Below are positions 5,589 through 10,761 of a stretch of 10,761 nucleotides of DNA, one piece after another. The position numbers were made by a program, and so were the translations under genes. Source of the DNA: JBBQUP01 sp038212305. GTDB lineage: Bacteria > Bacteroidota > Bacteroidia > Bacteroidales > Marinilabiliaceae. A model generated the notes under the pieces. That model saw only the letters and a program-made list of their open reading frames with translations, had not been told where the DNA came from and did no database searches. Position 1 is the stretch's first letter, and every line of letters begins with the position of its first letter. The stretch covers positions 1 to 10,761 of the forward strand of contig JBBQUP010000107.1 in assembly GCA_038212305.1 (NCBI GenBank), read 5' to 3'.

Positions 5589-7724
5589 TTATTTACCAGC
5601 CTCTTTTTCTGGTCTAGGTAATAACACTTTGCGAGACAATTTAAGTTTTCCTGATTTAGAATCAACTTCTAATAGTTTCACTTCAATTTCTTGTCCTTCT
5701 CTTAATGCATCTTCTACTTTATCTAGGCGTCTCCACTCTATTTCCGAGATATGCAATAAGCCTTCTTTACCAGGCATAATTTCAACAAATGCGCCAAAAG
5801 GAACAATTGATTTTACTTTACCAAGGTAAACTTCACCTACTTCAGGTAAAGCTACAATGCCTTTTATGCGTGCCATTGCTTTATTAATAGCCTCCAAATT
5901 ATCAGCCGAAACATCAATAACACCAAATGCACCTACCTCTTCCAATACAATGGTTGTTCCTGTAGATGCCTGGATTTCCTGAATAATTTTTCCGCCAGGT
6001 CCTATTACTGCACCAATCATTTCCTTAGGAATACGAATGGTCACAATTCGAGGAGCATGAGGTTTGTAATCTTCACGAGGAGCTGGCATAGTCTCGGTTA
6101 TCTTACCTAAAATATGTAAACGTCCAACACGAGCTTGCTCAAGTGCTTTAGCCAATACTTCGTATGACAAGCCATCGGTTTTGATGTCCATTTGAGTGGC
6201 AGTAATACCATCGGCAGTACCAGTTACTTTAAAGTCCATATCACCCAAATGATCTTCATCACCTAAAATATCGCTTAACACAGCAAATTGTTTGGTTTTA
6301 GAGTCAGAAATTAAACCCATTGCAATACCAGATACTGGTTTTTTAATCTTAACACCTGCATCCATTAACGATAAAGTTCCAGCACAAACAGTTGCCATTG
6401 AAGACGAACCATTTGATTCCAAAATATCTGACACGACGCGCACAGTATAAGGGAAATCAGTAGGAATCATGCGTTTAAGTGCTCTAAAGGCCAAATTACC
6501 ATGTCCAATTTCGCGACGACCGATTCCTCGGTTTGGTTTTGCATCGTTAGTTGAAAAAGGAGGAAAGTTATAGTGTAACATAAATTTCTCTCGCCCTTGA
6601 ACCAACACTTCGTCAACCAATTTCTCGCTCATCTTGGTACCCAATGTAACTGTAGTTAACGATTGAGTCTCACCACGAGTAAACACTGCTGAACCATGAG
6701 GACCAGGCAAATAACCTACTTCGCTCCAGATGTAACGAATCTCATCGGTTTTACGCCCATCTAAACGAATTCCATTATCTAAAACAGCACGACGAACTGC
6801 TTCTTTCTCAACATCGTGATAATATTTCTTAATCAATGTCGTTGGAATGCTCTCAGTTCCTTCAGGATAATTTGCACTAACAAATTCAGTGTATATAGCC
6901 GAAAATGCTTCGCTGCGCGCATGTTTATTGGTATTACCTGAATTGGCAATTGCTAATGCCTTGTCGTAGGTTTGAGCCCAAACTATTTTTCTTAATTCTT
7001 CGTCATTCACTTCATGACAATACTCACGCTTAACCGTTTTACCAACCATTACAGCTAAATCGATCTGAGCTTGACACTGTATTTTGATAGCTTCATGTGC
7101 CATTTTCATAGCTTCTAACATTTCAGCCTCTGATACTTCTTCCATCTCGCCTTCAACCATTAAAATATTATCCATGGTAGCACCCACAATAATATCCATA
7201 TCGGCAATTTTCACTTCCGAAAAGGTTGGATTAAGTTTTAATACGCCATTTACTCTTGCAACACGTACTTCTGACATAGGTTCTTTAAAAGGAACATCAG
7301 ATACTGCAATTGCACAAGATGCAGCTAAACCGGCCAAAGCATCAGGAGTACTATCCTTATCAGCAGAGATTAAGTTAATGGTAACGAATGTATCCGCATG
7401 ATAGTCATCGGGAAAAAGCGGACGCAATGCCCTATCGACCAAACGCGAAATTAATATCTCGTAATCCGAAGGGCGTCCTTCGCGACGAGTAAAACCACCT
7501 GGAATACGTCCTGCAGCAGCAAATTTCTCTTTGTACTCTACCGATAAAGGCATAAAATCGGTATCAGGCTTAGCGTCTTTTGCAGAAACCACTGTAGCAA
7601 GCAAATAGGTATTTCCTTGTTTTACAACTACAGCACCATCGGCTTGTTTAGCTAATTTACCTGTTTCAATAGTGATGGACCGTCCATCACCCAATTCAAT
7701 TACAATTTCAATTGGTTTTATCAT
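5589..7724 (-). CDS. pnp: Polyribonucleotide nucleotidyltransferase (PNPase)
   Basis: This 711-residue protein degrades RNA 3' to 5' by phosphorolysis and is a core enzyme of mRNA turnover in the cytoplasm. All domains are present in order: a first RNase PH domain (about 15-145), a helical linker (about 240-320), a second RNase PH domain (about 325-540), a KH domain with GPGGK at 575-579, and an S1 domain (about 627-697). Active-site signatures include GRREIGHG (402-409), SNGSSSMATVCAG (437-449) and DMDFKVTGTADG (495-506). Length and motifs are normal, with no sign of damage. It lies downstream of rpsO, the common arrangement in bacteria. A terminator after rpsO and a -7 box just upstream of pnp suggest it can be transcribed on its own. 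Confidence 0.98.
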   Translation of the reverse strand: MIKPIEIVIELGDGRSITIETGKLAKQADGAVVVKQGNTYLLATVVSAKDAKPDTDFMPLSVEYKEKFAAAGRIPGGFTRREGRPSDYEILISRLVDRALRPLFPDDYHADTFVTINLISADKDSTPDALAGLAASCAIAVSDVPFKEPMSEVRVARVNGVLKLNPTFSEVKIADMDIIVGATMDNILMVEGEMEEVSEAEMLEAMKMAHEAIKIQCQAQIDLAVMVGKTVKREYCHEVNDEELRKIVWAQTYDKALAIANSGNTNKHARSEAFSAIYTEFVSANYPEGTESIPTTLIKKYYHDVEKEAVRRAVLDNGIRLDGRKTDEIRYIWSEVGYLPGPHGSAVFTRGETQSLTTVTLGTKMSEKLVDEVLVQGREKFMLHYNFPPFSTNDAKPNRGIGRREIGHGNLAFRALKRMIPTDFPYTVRVVSDILESNGSSSMATVCAGTLSLMDAGVKIKKPVSGIAMGLISDSKTKQFAVLSDILGDEDHLGDMDFKVTGTADGITATQMDIKTDGLSYEVLAKALEQARVGRLHILGKITETMPAPREDYKPHAPRIVTIRIPKEMIGAVIGPGGKIIQEIQASTGTTIVLEEVGAFGVIDVSADNLEAINKAMARIKGIVALPEVGEVYLGKVKSIVPFGAFVEIMPGKEGLLHISEIEWRRLDKVEDALREGQEIEVKLLEVDSKSGKLKLSRKVLLPRPEKEAGK

Positions 7725-7746
7725 ATTCTTTTTCTTAAAATCTGTT

Positions 7747-7754
7747 CAAATATA
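7747..7754 (-). promoter_or_regulatory. Possible -7 box for pnp
   Basis: The minus strand reads TATATTTG, an exact TAnnTTTG match, 23 bases upstream of the pnp ATG. No matching TTTG is found at the usual -33 distance, so the call rests on the -7 box and on the rpsO terminator just upstream. Confidence 0.4.
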
Positions 7755-7884
7755 TAGAATATAAAAAGATATACCGTGCGAAAAACTCACTTTTTGGCCT
7801 CGATGAAAGAGAGGATAAACAATAATCTACGCTTTTCACATAAAACAATAACCCTTTTACAAGTATTATCAATAAGTCATTAAA

Positions 7885-7918
7885 CAAAAAAGCAACTACC
7901 CGAGGGAGTTGCTTTTTA
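7885..7918 (-). terminator. Intrinsic terminator after rpsO
   Basis: AGCAACT (7891-7897) pairs with AGTTGCT (7907-7913), with extra CC/GG pairs near the loop. The stem is flanked by an A-run on the left and a T-run on the right. It begins about 15 bases after the rpsO stop on the minus strand, so it should end much rpsO transcription before pnp. It can also work in the other direction. Confidence 0.85.
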
Positions 7919-7933
7919 AAAATTTTCAACCGA

Positions 7934-8203
7934 TTATTTACGGATACCCAATTCTTTAATAATTGTACGATATCTTTCGATCTCAGTGTGTTTTAGGTAA
8001 TCGAGTAAACGACGACGTTTACCTACCAATTTTACCAACGAGTGCTCGGTGCTATAATCCTTCTTATTTAACTTCAAATGTTCAGTTAAATACGTAATAC
8101 GGTGAGAAAATAATGCTATCTGGCCTTCAGATGAACCAGTGTCAGTATTCGACTTTCCGTACTTCGCAAAGATTTCTTTCTTAATTTCGCTTGTTAAATA
8201 CAT
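7934..8203 (-). CDS. rpsO: 30S ribosomal protein S15
   Basis: The 89-residue product is the usual length for S15, a primary binder of 16S rRNA in the small-subunit platform. It carries the family signatures NTDTGSSEGQIALFSHRI (about 19-36) and LVGKRRRLLDYL (about 59-70). The start MYLTSEIKKEI lies shortly after a strong TATCTTTG -7 box, giving a leader of only about 20 bases. That leaves little room for the pseudoknot by which E. coli S15 represses its own synthesis. A terminator follows immediately, and pnp comes next on the same strand. Confidence 0.98.
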   Translation of the reverse strand: MYLTSEIKKEIFAKYGKSNTDTGSSEGQIALFSHRITYLTEHLKLNKKDYSTEHSLVKLVGKRRRLLDYLKHTEIERYRTIIKELGIRK

Positions 8204-8230
8204 AAATCTATGTTATAATTATTTGCGGCA

Positions 8231-8238
8231 CAAAGATA
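8231..8238 (-). promoter_or_regulatory. Promoter -7 box for rpsO
   Basis: The minus strand reads TATCTTTG, an exact TAnnTTTG match, followed by TGCCGC. A TTTT at 8257-8260 is a partial -33 match with an 18-base spacer. It lies 28 bases upstream of the rpsO ATG, between the lipoprotein stop and rpsO. Confidence 0.7.
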
Positions 8239-8278
8239 TGTATTTTTTATTGGTATAAAAGATATTTCGCAAAAGTTT

Positions 8279-8869
8279 TTACATCCCCTTTTCAGCAGCC
8301 ATTTTCTCCATTTCCTGATTGAAAATATCTTCGAATTTCTTTTTATCGTAATCAACCTGAAGTTTCTGATTTTTAGATATTTTATTTTCAATTCCATTTA
8401 AAACATCTTCTTTTGCAACTTCAATAGCAATAAATGCACGATATTTTTTATCATCCAAAACCGAAGCCTTTTCGCAAGTAACAACAATATTAGTCAATGT
8501 TTCATCAGCAACTTCTCGAGTTAAATTCTCGAATTTTTGTTCAAATTCAGATGCATCGCCAAATTCGCGCTCATTCACATACCTGTCGGTAACCGATTTA
8601 GTATTTGAATTTACTAATGTCACCAATCGTTGTTTAGCCAACAGCAGGGCTTTTTCTTTTGCCAATTGCAAATCAGAGCTGGTTGCCATTGACGTAGCAC
8701 GGAAAAATTTCTTATCCGATTTACCTGCATTCTCGCATGGTAAGTCTTCGAGTATCTTTCCAACTTCGCTAGCAGCACTAACTGTTTTAATTTTAGATTT
8801 ACACGAAGAAAAACCAGCGATTAAGGAAACTGAAATAACTCCTATTCCAAGTAATTGTTTTGTTTTCAT
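8279..8869 (-). CDS. LPP20-type lipoprotein
   Basis: The start is set at the internal Met (8869): MKTKQLLGIGVISVSLIAG is a standard signal peptide leading to FSSCKSK, a lipobox with the acylated cysteine, whereas the upstream MLKFLK adds nothing useful. The mature protein (about 170 residues) has the LPP20 layout. An FFRATSMATSSDLQLAKEKA segment opens a helical, alanine- and lysine-rich stretch (QLAKEKALLLAKQRL). A TDRYVN motif follows, then a strand-rich part (NIVVTCEKASVLDDKKYRAF, IAIEVAKED). The C-terminus is a charged helix. It is probably anchored in the outer or inner membrane facing the periplasm; its function is unknown in this family. It sits between DUF2851 and rpsO, each with separate spacing, so no operon is evident. 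Confidence 0.75.
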   Translation of the reverse strand: MKTKQLLGIGVISVSLIAGFSSCKSKIKTVSAASEVGKILEDLPCENAGKSDKKFFRATSMATSSDLQLAKEKALLLAKQRLVTLVNSNTKSVTDRYVNEREFGDASEFEQKFENLTREVADETLTNIVVTCEKASVLDDKKYRAFIAIEVAKEDVLNGIENKISKNQKLQVDYDKKKFEDIFNQEMEKMAAEKGM

Positions 8870-8934
8870 TTTTAAAAATTTTAACATTTGGTTTAATAAA
8901 GCCTTATGAAAAATGACTCTTTATATGCTCATTT

Positions 8935-8964
8935 AAAAAGTAATTTAATTATATTATTTACAAA
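8935..8964 (-). promoter_or_regulatory. Possible promoter for the LPP20-type lipoprotein
   Basis: On the minus strand TTTG (8964-8961) is followed after 18 bases by TACTTTTT (8942-8935), which matches TAnnTTTG at all but the last base. The implied leader is about 60 bases. The spacer is one base shorter than usual and the region is very AT-rich, so a chance match is possible. Confidence 0.4.
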
Positions 8965-9075
8965 TCAAAAATCGAACCATTTTTCAATTATGGTTTTTAA
9001 AATTTAAAAACTCATTTGAATCATTGGTCTTACGTGAGAATTTTAATTTGGTTATTCAAAAATGGGATAAAAAAC

Positions 9076-10359
9076 TTAATTGGCAATAGATTTAAGAACA
9101 TTGTATCCTAACATACATTGCAGACACTTTTTGTGTGAACAATACTGTTTAACCAACCAAAGCATTCCTTGTGTTTCAGCCGATGTTTTAAATCCAACTT
9201 CTTTGAATTCTTGCCATTTATCAATCTGCGATATTTTTTCGGCGGGCAATTGAGCTAATAAATCTATCGCTGAGTTCTGCAATTCTTCATCTCCTCGATG
9301 CTTTCCATAGGCATAAATAAATGGAGCTATGGCATTAATTATAATGCTGTTTTGTGAATTTACACCCATATTTTTTTGCTTCAAAACACCATTTTCTTCA
9401 CCAAAACAATAATGAGTATCCCAGTATTGCGAAGCCTTGACCGACAATAATGACCTGCAATTGCTGCTGTTTTTCAAATCAGCAACCATAGATGGATTAA
9501 CACCTTGATTAACTATGAAATCAGCAAGCTGAGAGAGGCGTATCGTTGGGAAATTTGAAGGACGTAACCTTAAAAACTTACTTAAATGAGTTGGGCAACT
9601 TTTTAAATTATACTTTTTACTTAAAAATTGATATTCCGATTTTAGTTGTTTGCAATAAGCATTGTCATAATCCATTTCATTTAACAATCCAACTTGACCA
9701 AACAAAATTGCCTCGACTTGTAATTGATTATTAACATGTTGTAATAGTTTTAATACAGGAGTGTTAAGTGCCATCTGTTCAAAAGCATCACCATTAATAC
9801 TAAATCCAAAACTACGAGATAAGACAGTAAATAAGAGTTGATGCCAGTCGCCTTTAAAAAAATCTAAAAGTTCGAATAATCGGGTTGATTTATGCTCCAA
9901 TTTCTCGATCATTAATTTCTCAAGAAAAAAAACTTTCTCAGGCTGGGACAATAGGTTAAAAGCCTTTTGACAAGGCAATGGCTTTTTATAACCTAACAAT
10001 GTTTTATATTGTTGGAGAATGGCTTCCGATGGAGTTAACGAAACGGCTACTAACTCCCTGCCCGATTGAGTGATCGCAGCTTTGTCGTTTGTAAAAACTA
10101 CGTGTAATACCACATTATTATAGCTTGAATTTACATGGTGATTGTGCAAATACCAATCCGATGCTTTAACATGCAGTTCAACATTTCCACTCCATAACGT
10201 ATCACCTATTTTAACTTGAGCATTAAAAAAATCAGGACCTGCATCAAAATTAGCGATTCCTGGATTTATAACTTCTAAACTATCACCATTATGACAAACC
10301 AATGACGATGTTCCATATAGTCGATGACACCACAAAAACTTCAATAAATCTTCGGACAT
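9076..10359 (-). CDS. DUF2851 family protein
   Basis: The 427-residue product matches the DUF2851 family, found almost only in Bacteroidota and of unknown function. Signatures near the N-terminus are EDLLKFLWCHRLY, INPGIANFDAGPDFFNAQV (about 31-49) and LWSGNVELHVKASDWYLHNH (about 55-74), followed by NNVVLHVVFTND. The C-terminus has the cysteine cluster CSHKKCLQC, which could bind metal. There is no signal peptide or membrane segment, so it is probably cytoplasmic. Length is normal for the family and the frame is intact. The DAGPDFF and SDWYLHNHH segments have a nuclease-like look, but no activity has been established for the family as far as I know. It stands alone, with a repeat-rich region upstream. 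Confidence 0.9.
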   Translation of the reverse strand: MSEDLLKFLWCHRLYGTSSLVCHNGDSLEVINPGIANFDAGPDFFNAQVKIGDTLWSGNVELHVKASDWYLHNHHVNSSYNNVVLHVVFTNDKAAITQSGRELVAVSLTPSEAILQQYKTLLGYKKPLPCQKAFNLLSQPEKVFFLEKLMIEKLEHKSTRLFELLDFFKGDWHQLLFTVLSRSFGFSINGDAFEQMALNTPVLKLLQHVNNQLQVEAILFGQVGLLNEMDYDNAYCKQLKSEYQFLSKKYNLKSCPTHLSKFLRLRPSNFPTIRLSQLADFIVNQGVNPSMVADLKNSSNCRSLLSVKASQYWDTHYCFGEENGVLKQKNMGVNSQNSIIINAIAPFIYAYGKHRGDEELQNSAIDLLAQLPAEKISQIDKWQEFKEVGFKTSAETQGMLWLVKQYCSHKKCLQCMLGYNVLKSIAN

Positions 10360-10367
10360 ATATTTTC

Positions 10368-10474
10368 AGTATCAAGTATCAAGGTGTGAGTATCAAGTAT
10401 CAAGACTTTCCTCTTTGTCTTGTGTCTTATGTCTCACTATCTTATGTCTTCTTTTAAGTATCAAGATGTGAGAC
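10368..10474. repeat. Intergenic cluster of AGTATCAAG and TCTTATGTCT short repeats
   Basis: AGTATCAAG occurs five times (10368-10376, 10375-10383, 10389-10397, 10396-10404 and 10457-10465), in part as overlapping tandem copies. It is followed twice by a GTGTGAG/ATGTGAG-like tail. TCTTATGTCT occurs twice (10425-10434 and 10440-10449), in a TCT-rich block that is partly the reverse-complement style of the same theme. Such low-complexity repeats are typical of intergenic spacers in some Bacteroidota. No function is assigned. Confidence 0.75.
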
Positions 10475-10621
10475 TGAAGCAATACAATGCTTTAAAACAA
10501 TTATTTGACTCGACTCACATGCTTTTCAAAACAAGAGTTAAGTTAATCATTTTTGAATTAAATAAAAAAAGGAAGCTATTAACATCCTCTATATATTTCG
10601 AAATTGATTTTCGCTATATCA
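10475..10621. other. Non-coding stretch between the short repeats and the right terminal repeat
   Basis: I see no gene, hairpin or convincing promoter here. An open frame runs through it on the plus strand but begins in the short repeats and ends inside the terminal repeat, so it is not a credible gene. Whatever the right repeat interrupts is not identifiable. Confidence 0.5.
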
Positions 10622-10761
10622 CAATACTTCGGTATTTAATATCATATATATCTGATTATCAGCAAAACAAGCCATATAATATTTGCATAAAGCCCTGAAA
10701 ATCAGTATCTTAGTAGATTATTCCATAATTTATTAAGAATGATCTTCAGGGCTAGCAAAAA
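10622..10761 (+). repeat. Right copy of the inverted terminal repeat, probable insertion-sequence end
   Basis: Bases 10622-10756 are the exact reverse complement of 1-135, and a further five A residues continue to the window end. The first bases, AATAC-TTCG-GTATT (10623-10636), form a hairpin with a UUCG-type loop. A promoter (10682-10713) points rightward off the window. AGCCCTGAAAATC (10691-10703) and GATCTTCAGGGCT (10741-10753) form a 12-of-13 inverted repeat around the predicted transcription start. The right copy is 140 bases long, which equals the overlap left by a 141-mer assembly graph. It is therefore likely that a contig ended here because the element is multicopy. The transposase itself is out of view. 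Confidence 0.8.
10682..10713 (+). promoter_or_regulatory. Outward-facing Bacteroidota-type promoter in the right repeat
   Basis: TTTG (10682-10685), a 20-base spacer and TATCTTAG (10706-10713) match the TTTG-N19-21-TAnnTTTG pattern except for one base of the -7 box. Transcription would leave the window to the right, presumably into a transposase. It is the mirror image of the promoter in the left repeat. Confidence 0.5.

Noticed and set aside
7735..7929. Minus-strand frame of 64 residues between rpsO and pnp
   Set aside because: It overlaps the rpsO terminator and the likely pnp promoter and shows no protein features beyond chance hydrophobicity.
8194..8397. Minus-strand frame overlapping the lipoprotein and rpsO start
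   Set aside because: It lies in another frame across the lipoprotein 3' end and the rpsO promoter; composition is typical of a shadow frame.
10420..10698. Open frame of 92 residues on the plus strand at the right end
   Set aside because: It begins in low-complexity short repeats and ends inside the terminal repeat in the same frame as the foreign tail of the broken regulator. No domain, signal peptide or promoter supports it.

Overview
The window looks like Bacteroidota chromosome. It is AT-rich. Four genes, plus the repeated ends, have -7 boxes matching or close to the TAnnTTTG pattern of that phylum. It also carries marker families typical of the group: DUF2851, an LPP20-type lipoprotein, a LytS/LytTR two-component pair, a DUF4097 protein and a PorT-type outer-membrane barrel. 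The order cannot be fixed; AGTATCAAG-type intergenic repeats fit marine Bacteroidales/Marinilabiliales, but that is only an impression.

Layout. Positions 1-135 and 10622-10756 are perfect reverse complements, so the segment is bounded by two inverted copies of one repeat. Each copy has an outward-facing promoter leading off the window, most simply the 5' end of an insertion sequence. Inside the left copy lies a leftward operon: a LiaF-like membrane protein (1290-1985), a LytS-type sensor kinase (202-1287) and the first 23 codons of a LytTR-type response regulator (from 205), cut off exactly where the repeat begins. Divergent from it is a secreted DUF4097 beta-solenoid protein (2430-3431). Then come an unrecognised 234-residue protein (3520-4224, leftward), a perfect 17-bp hairpin, a rightward outer-membrane barrel gene with a one-base frameshift (4571-5148), and a 57-residue two-helix membrane protein (5270-5443).

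The right half is housekeeping on the minus strand: DUF2851 (9076-10359), an LPP20-type lipoprotein (8279-8869), rpsO (7934-8203) and pnp (5589-7724). rpsO and pnp are adjacent, as in many bacteria, but a terminator and a separate -7 box lie between them.

How it works together. LiaF-like protein, sensor kinase, response regulator and a nearby DUF4097 protein together recall the Firmicutes LiaGFSR envelope-stress module, here built around a LytS/LytTR-type pair. In this genome the regulator appears broken by the repeat, so the kinase may have no intact local partner. I see no clearly new defence or mobile system. The strongest leads are the Lia-like cluster, its disruption by the inverted repeat, the 9-residue solenoid, and the hairpin upstream of the barrel gene.
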